A stretch of 64,000 bases of DNA from Isoptericola jiangsuensis (lineage in GTDB: Bacteria > Actinomycetota > Actinomycetes > Actinomycetales > Cellulomonadaceae): positions 3,410,001 to 3,474,000 of the forward strand of contig NZ_PDJJ01000001.1 of assembly GCF_002563715.1 (NCBI RefSeq), in the 5' to 3' direction. Under the pieces are notes generated by a model. That model did not search any database, was not told where the DNA came from, and worked only from the letters and a program-made list of their open reading frames with translations. Positions 1 through 9,487 of the stretch are shown here, in pieces. The number at the start of each line of letters is the position of its first letter. The stretch's first letter is position 1. The translations under genes and the position numbers were made by a program.

Positions 1-1022
1 ACCTCGCCCGACACGGTGTCGTAGAGGGTCCCGGCGACGCGTTCCCCGTCGGGGGTGCGGGCGACGTCGACGACGAGGTCCCGCAGCCGGGAGACGAGCG
101 CGACGACGATGACGAGGGCGGCGACGACGCCGATCCCGAGCTGGATGGTGCCGCGCCGCGGGTCGGGCGAGACCCAGACGGTGCCGATGATCGCGAGGAT
201 CGTGACGGCGACGAGCGCCCACACGGCCCGGTCGACGGTGCGGACGGTGTCCTGCACGAGGTCGAACGTGGCCCGGTCCAGGAGCTCGACCTGCCCGAAG
301 TCGTCGGGCAGCCGGGTGCCGAGCGCGGTGGCGAGCCGGTCGCGGGCCTCGGGCGCCCGGTCGGCCACCGCGTCGGGGAGCTGCACGTCCCCGACGACGC
401 CGTCCAGCCCGGACAGCGACTCGCGCAGGGCCTCGGTGACCAGGGGCACGGTGTCGAGGACGACGGCGTCGTCGGTGAGGTAGACGTTCGGGTGGTCGGC
501 GCCGTCGGCCCGGGCGAGGCCGACGGCGGCGGCGTGGGCGCGCTCGACGAGGTCCGGGACGCGGTCGCGGAGCGCGCCGGAGGTGACGAGGCGGTGGACG
601 ACGGCGTCGACGCGCTCCTCGACGGGGCCGACGAGGACGGGCGTGAGCGCGGACAGGGACGGTCGGTCCACCTGGCCGAGGACGGCGTCGAGCAGGGGGC
701 GGGAGTCGACGTCGAGCCGGGTGAGCGCGGCGGCGGTGACGGCGTCGTCGAGCTGGTCGAGGCGCGCGGACACGCGGGCGTCGAGGTCGAGGGCCTCCAG
801 CGCCTGGGCGGACACGATGTCGGCGACGGCCTCGTACAGCGCCGGGTCGTCGAGGGCGGGCTGCACCGTCTTCATGAACTGGTCGGTGTCCAGCACGGTG
901 CGGTGCGCCCAGACGGCGACGCAGGAGGCCACGACGAGCAGCGTGGTGATGACGACGAGGAACCCGGCGACGACGCGGCGCACGGCGTGGGCGCGGGGGT
1001 GCACTTCCTGCTGCTCGCTCAT
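1..1022 (-). CDS. Actinobacterial integral membrane protein, C-terminal end cut by window edge
   Basis: The frame is open from an ATG at 1022 to the window edge, giving 340 residues without a stop, so the 3' end is missing. The protein begins MSEQQEVHPRAHAVRR and has one hydrophobic helix at about residues 18-40, a long soluble section with DTDQFMKTV and repeated acidic/Leu helices, and two hydrophobic segments at about residues 265-320. This layout matches a family of uncharacterised actinobacterial membrane proteins with an extracytoplasmic domain between N- and C-terminal membrane anchors (recognition from memory). It is divergent from the two-component pair starting at 1166, and the 143-bp gap must hold both promoters. 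No function is assigned. Confidence 0.8.
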   Translation of the reverse strand, partial: MSEQQEVHPRAHAVRRVVAGFLVVITTLLVVASCVAVWAHRTVLDTDQFMKTVQPALDDPALYEAVADIVSAQALEALDLDARVSARLDQLDDAVTAAALTRLDVDSRPLLDAVLGQVDRPSLSALTPVLVGPVEERVDAVVHRLVTSGALRDRVPDLVERAHAAAVGLARADGADHPNVYLTDDAVVLDTVPLVTEALRESLSGLDGVVGDVQLPDAVADRAPEARDRLATALGTRLPDDFGQVELLDRATFDLVQDTVRTVDRAVWALVAVTILAIIGTVWVSPDPRRGTIQLGIGVVAALVIVVALVSRLRDLVVDVARTPDGERVAGTLYDTVSGE

Positions 1023-1165
1023 CGGGCGTCCTCCCTGGTGGCGCGGTCGCGGCGAGCGTATCCACGGGGCGCGGTTCCTGCCCGTCGAGCGTCGTGCGCG
1101 CGCTGACACCCTGCACCGAGACTGCTCCCAGGCGTCTCCCAGCCCGCGGTTGCAGACTGGACGGC

Positions 1166-1897
1166 ATGAACGAACCCGAGGCCCGGCTGGTCGTCGTCGA
1201 CGACGAGCCCAACATCCGTGAGCTGCTGTCCACGTCCCTGCGCTTCGCGGGCTTCGAGGTGCACGCCGCCGGTGACGGCAACACGGCGCTCCAGCTCGTG
1301 CGGGACACCGAGCCCGACCTGGTGGTGCTGGACGTCATGCTGCCCGACATGGACGGGTTCACGGTGACGCGGCGGATGCGGTCGACGGGCCGGCACACCC
1401 CGGTGCTGTTCCTCACCGCCCGGGACGACACGCAGGACAAGGTGCAGGGCCTCACGGTGGGCGGCGACGACTACGTGACCAAACCGTTCAGCCTGGAGGA
1501 GGTCGTGGCACGCATCCGCGCGGTGCTGCGCCGCACGGCGGGCGCGGCACCCGACGACGAGGCCGTGGTGCGCGTGGGCGACCTGGAGCTCGACGAGGAC
1601 TCGCACGAGGTGCGGCGCGCAGGCGTGGAGATCGACCTGTCCCCCACCGAGTTCAAGCTGCTGCGCTACCTCATGCTGAACGCGGGCCGCGTGCTGTCGA
1701 AGGCGCAGATCCTCGACCACGTGTGGCAGTACGACTGGGGCGGCGACGCGAACATCGTCGAGTCGTACATCTCGTACCTGCGTCGCAAGATCGACCACCT
1801 GTCGGTGCCCGGCCCGGACGGCACGGAGGTCGAGCTGCCGCCGCTCATCCACACCAAGCGAGGCGTGGGCTACCTGCTGCGAGCGTCCCAGCGATGA
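1166..1897 (+). CDS. OmpR/PhoB-family DNA-binding response regulator
   Basis: This 243-residue protein has a receiver domain (residues 8-120) with acidic residues D12/D13, phosphoacceptor D56 in LVVLDVMLPDMDGF, T84 and K106. A winged-helix output domain follows, with SPTEFKLLRYLMLN and a C-terminal HTKRGVGYLLR hairpin. The ATG at 1166 is preferred to an upstream in-frame start because receiver homology begins at MNEPEARLVVVDDE. Its stop overlaps the ATG of the following kinase by 4 nt (ATGA), so the two are a translationally coupled pair. It resembles the TcrX/TrcR-type regulators of actinobacteria, but the signal and targets cannot be told from sequence. Confidence 0.95.
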   Translation: MNEPEARLVVVDDEPNIRELLSTSLRFAGFEVHAAGDGNTALQLVRDTEPDLVVLDVMLPDMDGFTVTRRMRSTGRHTPVLFLTARDDTQDKVQGLTVGGDDYVTKPFSLEEVVARIRAVLRRTAGAAPDDEAVVRVGDLELDEDSHEVRRAGVEIDLSPTEFKLLRYLMLNAGRVLSKAQILDHVWQYDWGGDANIVESYISYLRRKIDHLSVPGPDGTEVELPPLIHTKRGVGYLLRASQR

Positions 1898-3642
1898 CGT
1901 CGGGTCGCCGCGGGTCGGACGAGCCGGTGTTCGCCGCGCCCGGTGACGTCCCGTCGGGGGCGTCGCCGGCGGCCGCGCCGTCGTCCACCGTCCCGGCCCC
2001 GGGTGCGTCGTCCGCGGCGTCGCCGGGCCCGACGGCGGCCGACACGACCGCCGCGACCCCGGACGCCGCGGTGGCGGACCCGGTGCCCGCCACCGCACCG
2101 TCCGGGGACGTCCCCGGCGCGACCGCCGGCGGTGCGGGCGACGGCCCGCCCGGGCACGGGGCCGGCGACGACGGCGGGCAGCGGTGGAGCTGGTTCGCAC
2201 GCGTGCCGCTGCGGGCGAGGCTGGTCGCCATCATCGTGCTGCTGCTGGGCGGCGGCCTCGTGTTCGCCGGGTTCTCGACCCGCACGGTGGTGTCCGACTA
2301 CCTGGTGGAGCAGCTCGACACGCAGCTCAAGGAGGCCGTGCACGACGAGTCGGCGTTCGACAACGTCGACGGCTCCGAGGAGGGCGTCGCCCCCAGCGAG
2401 TACGTGCTGGTGCTGCGCGGCGCCGACGGCACCACCTACTCCCCGCACGTCTGGCCGCAGACGAAGGAGCGGTACGGCACCCCGGTGCTGCCCGACGAGT
2501 CGGTCACGGAGTCGGTCGCGCGCGGCGACGAGCCGTTCACGACGTCGGGCAGCGGTGGGAGCGAGTCGACCGACTGGCGTGTCGTGTCGGTGCCCGTGCG
2601 CATGAGCACCGTGGACGGTCCGCAGGCGGGCGTCGCGTACGTCGGGCTCCCCATGGCGGGCGTCGACAAGACGACGTCGTTCCTCACCCGCTCCCTCGTG
2701 TGGTCCGGCGTCGGCATCGTGCTGCTGGGCGGGCTGGGTGCGTTCTGGCTCGTGCAGTACTCGCTGCGACCCCTGCGCCGCATCGAGGCGACGGCCGCCG
2801 CGATCGCCGAGGGCGACCTGTCGCAGCGCGTGCCGGAGCAGCCACGCTCCACGGAGGTCGGGTCCCTGTCCCACTCCCTCAACACGATGCTCGCCCAGAT
2901 CGAGGTGGCGTTCGCCGCGCAGGAGGCGTCCGAGCAGCGGATGCGGAGGTTCGTGTCGGACGCCAGCCACGAGCTGCGCACCCCGCTCGCGACCATCAAG
3001 GGGTACGGCGAGCTGTACCGCATGGGCGCCCTCGACACGGGCGACAAGGTCGACGACACGATGGTGCGCATCGAGGACTCGGCGCGCCGCATGGGCACGC
3101 TCGTCAACGACCTGCTGGTCCTCGCCCGGCTCGACGAGGGCCGGCCGATGCGCCGCGAGCCCGTGGACCTCGTGCCGATGGCGCGGGACACCGCGCAGGA
3201 CCTGCACGCCCTCGACCCGACCCGCACGGTGACCGTCGCGGGCCTGTGGCCGGGGTCCGCCGCGCCGAGGTCGCTCGTCGTCACCGGCGACGCGGACCGG
3301 CTCCGGCAGGTCCTGACCAACCTCGTGGGCAACGTCGCCCGGCACACGCCGACCGGCTCCCCCGCGGAGATCCTGCTCGGCACCGACGCCGACGGCGCCG
3401 CCGTCGTCGAGGTGCGCGACCACGGCCCCGGCGTCAGCGAGGAGCAGGCGGGCAAGATCTTCGAACGCTTCTACCGCGCCGACTCGTCGCGGAACCGCAG
3501 CTCGGGCGGGTCCGGTCTGGGTCTCGCGATCGTCGCGGCGATCCTCGGCGCGCACGGCGGACGCACCTCCGTGCACACGACCCCCGGGGGCGGACTGACG
3601 GTGCGGGTGATGCTGCCGCGCCAGGACGACTACGATGCGTGA
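1894..3642 (+). CDS. Membrane sensor histidine kinase, HAMP type
   Basis: A 582-residue kinase that should phosphorylate the regulator encoded just upstream. It has an unusually long Ala/Pro/Gly-rich cytoplasmic N-terminus (about 100 residues), TM1 at about 108-132, an extracytoplasmic sensor region, TM2 at about 268-290, a HAMP domain, a HisKA helix with phosphoacceptor H359 in SDASHELRTPLATIKGY, and a HATPase_c domain with the N-box NLVGNVARHTP, DHGPGV and GSGLGLAIV. Start at the ATG of the ATGA overlap at 1894. The low-complexity N-terminal extension before TM1 is odd and could mean that translation starts later, but no better start with a ribosome site is evident. Confidence 0.94.
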   Translation: MTSGRRGSDEPVFAAPGDVPSGASPAAAPSSTVPAPGASSAASPGPTAADTTAATPDAAVADPVPATAPSGDVPGATAGGAGDGPPGHGAGDDGGQRWSWFARVPLRARLVAIIVLLLGGGLVFAGFSTRTVVSDYLVEQLDTQLKEAVHDESAFDNVDGSEEGVAPSEYVLVLRGADGTTYSPHVWPQTKERYGTPVLPDESVTESVARGDEPFTTSGSGGSESTDWRVVSVPVRMSTVDGPQAGVAYVGLPMAGVDKTTSFLTRSLVWSGVGIVLLGGLGAFWLVQYSLRPLRRIEATAAAIAEGDLSQRVPEQPRSTEVGSLSHSLNTMLAQIEVAFAAQEASEQRMRRFVSDASHELRTPLATIKGYGELYRMGALDTGDKVDDTMVRIEDSARRMGTLVNDLLVLARLDEGRPMRREPVDLVPMARDTAQDLHALDPTRTVTVAGLWPGSAAPRSLVVTGDADRLRQVLTNLVGNVARHTPTGSPAEILLGTDADGAAVVEVRDHGPGVSEEQAGKIFERFYRADSSRNRSSGGSGLGLAIVAAILGAHGGRTSVHTTPGGGLTVRVMLPRQDDYDA

Positions 3643-3741
3643 CGGTCCGCCAGCGGGTCGCCGCCACGCGTGAGCGTCGGCGGGCGGACGTAGGCTGGAA
3701 CCGGACCGGTCAATTCGTCCCGAGAAAAGGTCTTGATAGCG

Positions 3742-4470
3742 ATGGGCGTGCTCAACGCCGACGCACCGCAGTGGTTCGCCTCCGCTTTCGTGCGCACCTG
3801 CCGGGGCGCCGGCTCCACCGCCTCCGAGGACGTCGTCCGCGCCGTCGGTGACGAGCTCATCGACCGCTGGTCGGAGCCGGACCGGCACTTCCACAACCTG
3901 CGCCACCTCGCCGCGGTCCTCCACCGCGTGGAGGAGCTCGCGCACGAGACGCACGAGCCCGACCTGGTGCGCCTCGCCGCCTGGTACCACGGCGCGGTGT
4001 TCGACGCGGCGCGCAAGGCCGCCTACGCGACGAAGGGCGGCGAGCAGACCACCCTCAGCGCCGAGCTCGCCCGCACCCAGCTCGTCGACCTCGGCCTGCC
4101 CGTGGACGCCGCCGAACGCGTCGCGGAGCTCGTGGACACCCTCGCCCGCCACAAGGCGCGGCCGGGCGACTTCGACTCGGCGGTGCTCAACGACGCAGAC
4201 CTCGGCATCCTCGCCTCGGAGCCCCAGCGGTACAAGGAGTACATCGCGGAGATCCGCGCGGAGTACGCACACATCCCGCTGTCGGACTACCTGGACGCCC
4301 GCATCAAGGTGATCACCAAGCTGCTGGGCCGCCCGCGCCTCTACTCCAGCCCGCTGGGCATCACCTGGGAGGAGCCGGCCCGCCAGAACCTCGAGGCGGA
4401 GCTGCACCGCCTGGTCAAGGAGCGCAAGCGCCTGGAGGCCCAGTCCCCCGCGGGGCCCGCGCCCCGCTGA
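3742..4470 (+). CDS. HD-superfamily metal-dependent phosphohydrolase, predicted
   Basis: The 242-residue protein carries HNLRH (about residue 50) and AAWYHGAVFD followed by a later conserved Asp (LNDADLGIL), the pattern of the small predicted metal-dependent HD phosphohydrolases (COG4339-like, from memory). Substrate is unknown; members are thought to act on nucleotides or phosphoesters. The ATG at 3742 is chosen over a TTG at 3733 because the purine-rich GAGAAAAGG at 3722-3730 sits 11 nt before the ATG but only 2 nt before the TTG. It lies about 100 bp after the kinase gene. The 3' side opens into a repeat-filled intergenic region. Confidence 0.82.
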   Translation: MGVLNADAPQWFASAFVRTCRGAGSTASEDVVRAVGDELIDRWSEPDRHFHNLRHLAAVLHRVEELAHETHEPDLVRLAAWYHGAVFDAARKAAYATKGGEQTTLSAELARTQLVDLGLPVDAAERVAELVDTLARHKARPGDFDSAVLNDADLGILASEPQRYKEYIAEIRAEYAHIPLSDYLDARIKVITKLLGRPRLYSSPLGITWEEPARQNLEAELHRLVKERKRLEAQSPAGPAPR

Positions 4471-4482
4471 CGCTCTCCTGCG

Positions 4483-4648
4483 CGAGTCAGCGCAGTTCCG
4501 CGCGAGTCAGCGCACGCTCGGGTCGGTCGAGGTCGGTCGGGGGACGGGGCCCCGACCTTCACCGTGGCGTCCGGACGCGAGTCAGCGCTGGACCCCGCGA
4601 GTCAGCGCTGGACCCCGCGAGTCAGCGCAGGAGCCCTCGAGTCAGCAG
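4483..4648 (+). repeat. 20-bp-period intergenic repeat array A (CGAGTCAGCGC units)
   Basis: The 11-mer CGAGTCAGCGC occurs at 4483, 4503, 4578, 4598 and 4618, with a degenerate copy (CGAGTCAGCAG) at 4638. Within each run the start-to-start distance is exactly 20 bp, with 9-nt spacers that vary. The array lies downstream of the HD gene and upstream of the WXG100 gene. The same word is found at three other intergenic sites in the window. The spacing is too short and the unit too small for CRISPR. Function unknown. Confidence 0.9.
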
Positions 4649-4744
4649 TTCGTCCACAGGGTGTGGACGACGGCGGCGGGGACCCCGCCCGGTCCGTAGC
4701 GTCGTCGTCAGCCCGGCCCGACCGGGGACGACGAAGGAGACGAC

Positions 4745-5035
4745 GTGCGGTATCAGGTCGACAGCGAGCGGGTCGCGCAGGCGAGCGCCGCGGTGAACGG
4801 GTCCGTGGGGGCCATCCGGACCGAGGTCGGGGCGATGATGCGCCACCTGCAGGACCTCCAGGCGAGCTGGCAGGGCAACGCGGCGACGTCGTTCGCCGGG
4901 GTGATGACGCAGTGGCAGACGGCGCAGACGCAGGTCGAGTCCGCGCTGGACGCGGTGACGACGGCGCTGCAGTCGGCGTCGTCGACGTACGCGGACGCCG
5001 AGTCGCAGGCGACCCGCCTCTTCGCGGCCCGCTGA
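4745..5035 (+). CDS. WXG100-family (ESAT-6-like) protein
   Basis: The 96-residue all-helical protein has the WXG signature in ASWQGNAATSF at about residues 40-50, flanked by two amphipathic Ala/Gln/Val-rich helices (RVAQASAAVNGSVGAIR; VESALDAVTTALQSA). This is the helix-WXG-helix hairpin exported by type VII (ESX) systems. The GTG at 4745 follows a good ribosome site (GAAGGAGA). No EccC-type ATPase, partner WXG protein or LXG toxin gene is next to it, so its export system must be elsewhere. It converges on groEL across a strong hairpin. Confidence 0.88.
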   Translation: MRYQVDSERVAQASAAVNGSVGAIRTEVGAMMRHLQDLQASWQGNAATSFAGVMTQWQTAQTQVESALDAVTTALQSASSTYADAESQATRLFAAR

Positions 5036-5120
5036 CCCCGCGCCCGCCGAGGGCCGCACGACGGTGGGCCGACGACGTCGGCAGCGCCGGACGATCCTCC
5101 CCTGGGGGGAGGGAGAACGG

Positions 5121-5166
5121 CGACGGCCGGTCGTCCCGGGAGAGCTCCCGGGACGACCGGCCGTCG
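5121..5166. terminator. Bidirectional 22-bp hairpin between WXG100 gene and groEL
   Basis: Positions 5121-5142 are perfectly complementary to 5145-5166, so the central nucleotides form the loop. It lies between the convergent WXG100 gene and groEL and can serve both strands. There is no long T-tract, as is usual in GC-rich actinobacteria. Confidence 0.85.
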
Positions 5167-5204
5167 TCGTGCTCAGCGCGTCACGACGCGCCGTGCGGCG
5201 TGGA

Positions 5205-6947
<1,743 letters not shown>

Positions 6948-6976
6948 TCACCCTGCGGCTGTCACTCGACTGCCGA

Positions 6977-7019
6977 GAGTGCTAACCCATTATTGGCACT
7001 CTCACCTCGAGAGTGCAAG
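6977..7019 (-). promoter_or_regulatory. CIRCE operator (HrcA) with a third half-site, upstream of groEL
   Basis: TTGGCACTC (6993-7001), 9 nt, then GAGTGCAAG (7011-7019) matches the CIRCE inverted repeat TTAGCACTC-N9-GAGTGCTAA with a few mismatches. An additional perfect half-site GAGTGCTAA lies at 6977-6985, 7 nt from the inner arm. Known HrcA biology predicts repression relieved by heat shock. The element sits about 150 bp upstream of the groEL start, so the mRNA leader is long. Confidence 0.9.
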
Positions 7020-7037
7020 ACGTTCGCCGAGGGCATG

Positions 7038-7083
7038 ACGAAGGCCGGCACCCGCCCGCGGGGGCGTGGGTGCCGGCCTTCGT
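7038..7083 (-). terminator. Hairpin terminator downstream of cold-shock gene
   Basis: ACGAAGGCCGGCACCC (7038-7053) pairs perfectly with 7068-7083 (16 bp) around a GC-rich loop. It lies just after the stop of the minus-strand cold-shock gene and before the groEL promoter, insulating the two. Confidence 0.85.
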
Positions 7084-7098
7084 GGAGGCTGCCTCAGC

Positions 7099-7302
7099 TC
7101 AGAGGGGCCGGACCTGCTCGGCCTGCGGACCCTTCTGACCCTGACCGACCTCGAACTCGACCTGCTGTCCCTCGTCGAGCGAGCGGTACCCGTCGGTCTG
7201 GATCGAGCTGTAGTGCACGAACAGGTCCTGCCCGCCCGAGGCCGGGGTGATGAAGCCGTACCCCTTCTCCGCGTTGAACCACTTGACGGTTCCCTGGGCC
7301 AT
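7099..7302 (-). CDS. Cold-shock domain protein (CspA family)
   Basis: A 67-residue single cold-shock domain that binds single-stranded RNA/DNA. RNP1 is KGYGFIT and RNP2 is LFVHYSSI, within [18 protein letters not shown]. Full-length for the family (65-70 residues). The ATG at 7302 is preceded by a strong purine-rich site (GAGGAGAAGGAC). It has a 190-bp leader region upstream, as is common for genes regulated through their 5' untranslated region, although I see no specific cold-box element. Confidence 0.97.
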   Translation of the reverse strand: MAQGTVKWFNAEKGYGFITPASGGQDLFVHYSSIQTDGYRSLDEGQQVEFEVGQGQKGPQAEQVRPL

Positions 7303-7495
7303 GTCCTTCTCCTCGTCGTCCTGTGCCGCCGGGCAGGTGCCCCGCGGTGAGAAGGAGACTAGTGGCGCGCGTCATGGGTGGGAAGCACCCGTGCCGGGAA
7401 TGTCGCGTGTGCGCAACGGCCGCCTCTGACCTGCGGGATCACGTCCCCCGGGAGCCCGCCGACGCCCTTCGGCCGGCGGCAGGCCGGGGAGACGG

Positions 7496-8161
7496 TCAGC
7501 CGACCGGCTGCTTGAGGATCACCCAGACGGCGTCGGTCGGGTGGCTGGTGACGTCGTCGGACTCCTGCACGTTCGCCGCGTCGACGCCGAGCGCCTCGGC
7601 GACAGCCGTCGCGGTGTCGGCGCGGTCCGCGCCGTACAGGACGGTGCTGTCGGAGTAGACACCCGCGAGGGTGTCGTCCGCGTTCGCGACCCCGACGTCG
7701 GAGAACCCCGCGCCGGTGAGCAGGGACTGACCGGCACCCGCCTGGCCGTCACCGGCGCCGTCGTTGTAGACCACGACGCGCGCGGCGAGGTTCGCGGCGG
7801 ACGCGTCGCCGGGCATGGAGGCGGCCTCCTCGGTCTCCTCCTCGGCGGGCTCCTCCGAGGTCTCGTCGGTCGAGCCCTCCTCACCCTCGGCGCTCTCGCC
7901 CTCGGCGGGCTCCTCGCTCGTCTCGCCGTCGGGCTGGGCGGACTGCTCGGAGGCGACGGGCGGGTTGGTGGTGTCGCCGTCGTCGTTCGACAGGTAGGAG
8001 ACGATCCCGACGGCGAGGCCGGCGAAGACGACCGCGACCAGCAGGAACGGCCAGACCGAGGACCACCCGCTGCGCGGTTCCCGGTGGACGCCGACCGGCG
8101 CACCTTCCGGGCCGCGGACGTCGAACTCGTCGGGCGGGTACGGGTACTGGCTCTTGGTCAC
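7496..8161 (-). CDS. LytR C-terminal domain-containing membrane protein
   Basis: 221 residues. A short cytoplasmic N-terminus (TKSQYPYPPDEFDV) is followed by one transmembrane helix (WPFLLVAVVFAGLAVGIVSYL, about residues 35-57), a Glu/Ser/Thr-rich linker of about 55 residues, and a LytR_C domain (VVYNDGAGDGQAGAGQSLL to WVILKQPVG). LytR_C domains occur at the C-terminus of LCP cell-wall ligases and as stand-alone anchored proteins; role in envelope biology is inferred. GTG at 8161 is chosen from the conserved TKSQYPYPPDEF start; the ribosome site is weak. The order DUF3263, LytR_C, csp, groEL is common in actinobacteria. Confidence 0.88.
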   Translation of the reverse strand: MTKSQYPYPPDEFDVRGPEGAPVGVHREPRSGWSSVWPFLLVAVVFAGLAVGIVSYLSNDDGDTTNPPVASEQSAQPDGETSEEPAEGESAEGEEGSTDETSEEPAEEETEEAASMPGDASAANLAARVVVYNDGAGDGQAGAGQSLLTGAGFSDVGVANADDTLAGVYSDSTVLYGADRADTATAVAEALGVDAANVQESDDVTSHPTDAVWVILKQPVG

Positions 8162-8229
8162 GCGGCACAGGGTAGCGGCTCCACCCTGGAGAACGGTCAA
8201 CCGCCGGCGAGAACCGCGCCAGGGGCTGG

Positions 8230-8544
8230 TCAGCCGGGCGTGTCGGTGCGGCGTGCCGTGCGGGCGCGCTGCCGGGTGGCGCGCATGCGCCGCAGGCGCT
8301 TGACCAGCATCGGGTCGTGCTCGAGCGCGCCGGGGGTGTCGATGAGGGCGTTGAGCACCTGGTAGTAGCGCGTGGCCGACATGTCGAAGAGCTCACGGAC
8401 GGCCTGCTCCTTGGAGCCGGCGTACTTCCACCACTGCTTCTCGAACGCGAGGATCTCCCGGTCGCGGTCGGTCAGACCGGCGGCCTCGGTCGTCGGTTCC
8501 GCCGCGGCGGGCGCCTCGACCTCCTGGACCAGCATCTCGCTCAT
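8230..8544 (-). CDS. DUF3263 family helix-turn-helix-like protein
   Basis: 104 residues. After a short acidic N-terminus comes a conserved block GLTDRDREILAFEKQWWKYAGSKEQAVRELFDMSATRYYQVLNALIDTPGALEHDP, the DUF3263 signature, ending in an Arg-rich tail (RLRRMRATRQRARTARR) that suggests nucleic-acid contact. Molecular role is unknown; the family is actinobacterial and usually precedes the LytR_C gene, as here (68 bp gap). ATG at 8544. Confidence 0.9.
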   Translation of the reverse strand: MSEMLVQEVEAPAAAEPTTEAAGLTDRDREILAFEKQWWKYAGSKEQAVRELFDMSATRYYQVLNALIDTPGALEHDPMLVKRLRRMRATRQRARTARRTDTPG

Positions 8545-8708
8545 AGCGCCCCAGTATGGGGCACGACGGGCACGATCCGACGGTGCGCGGCCCGTGTTTC
8601 GCGTCCTCGCGCCTCGCTCCGTCGGGCCGGGCGGCACGGCGACGGCTCGGCGGCGGCACGGGCCGACGGGGCTGTGCCGTGTCGGGCGGCCCGGGTAGGT
8701 TCGACGTC

Positions 8709-9452
8709 GTGGAGACGACGACGCCCGCCGCCCCGGCGGACCCCGCACCGACCGCGCCCGACGGCGCCCCCGACGGCGCGCGCCCGCCCCTGGACCGGAT
8801 CATGGCGCCGGACTGGGCGCGCGCGCTGGCGGACGTGGAGCCGCAGATCCACGCGATGGGCGACTTCCTGCGCGCGGAGGTCGCGGCCGGACGCACGTAC
8901 CTGCCGGCGCCGGGCGACGTCTTCGCGGCGTTCCGGCGGCCGCTGGCGGACGTGCGGGTGCTCGTCGTCGGGCAGGACCCGTACCCGACACCGGGGCACC
9001 CGATGGGGCTGTCGTTCTCCGTCCAGCCGGACGTCCGTCCGGTGCCGAAGTCGTTGGCGAACATCTGGACGGAGCTCGCGGACGACGTCGGTGCGCCGAC
9101 GCCGTCGTCGGGCGACCTGCGTCCGTGGGCGGACCAGGGGGTGATGCTGCTCAACCGGGTGCTCACCGTCGCGCCCGGCGCGTCGGCGTCGCACCGCGGC
9201 AAGGGCTGGGAGTCCGTCACGGAGGCGGCGATCAAGGCGCTGGTGGCACGGGGTGGCCCGCTGGTCGCGATCCTGTGGGGTCGGGACGCGGCGTCGCTGA
9301 AGCCCTGGCTCGGTGACGTGCCGTGGGTCGAGTCGGCGCACCCGAGCCCGCTGTCCGCCTACCGGGGGTTCTTCGGCTCGAAGCCCTTCTCGCGCGTCAA
9401 CGCGCTCCTCGCCGAGCAGGGGTCCGGACCCGTCGACTGGTCGCTGCCCTGA
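8709..9452 (+). CDS. ung: Uracil-DNA glycosylase, family 1
   Basis: Removes uracil from DNA as the first step of base-excision repair. The 247-residue protein has the water-activating motif [16 protein letters not shown], the LLNRVLTV segment, and the DNA-intercalation motif [18 protein letters not shown]. The catalytic Asp is in GQDPYP. The GTG at 8709 is a likely start; the first 35 residues are Ala/Pro-rich and poorly conserved, so a later start near MAPDWARAL cannot be excluded. Divergent from the DUF3263 gene and 35 bp before the SGNH hydrolase gene. Confidence 0.96.
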   Translation: METTTPAAPADPAPTAPDGAPDGARPPLDRIMAPDWARALADVEPQIHAMGDFLRAEVAAGRTYLPAPGDVFAAFRRPLADVRVLVVGQDPYPTPGHPMGLSFSVQPDVRPVPKSLANIWTELADDVGAPTPSSGDLRPWADQGVMLLNRVLTVAPGASASHRGKGWESVTEAAIKALVARGGPLVAILWGRDAASLKPWLGDVPWVESAHPSPLSAYRGFFGSKPFSRVNALLAEQGSGPVDWSLP

Positions 9453-9487
9453 GCAACAGTGGGCGGGGCAGAGTGCAGAATGTCAGG

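Noticed and set aside
492..1106. Plus-strand frame opposite the first membrane protein
   Set aside because: Gly/Val/Asp/Glu-rich shadow; the minus-strand frame has clear TM helices and a start.
1870..4407. 845-codon minus-strand frame
   Set aside because: Antisense to the histidine kinase and HD genes, which have full motif support; no recognisable protein.
4483..4648. Possible CRISPR array from regularly spaced repeats
   Set aside because: Repeat is 11 bp with 9-nt partly conserved spacers, period 20 bp; no cas genes or leader. The same holds for the arrays at 18815, 19057 and 41586.
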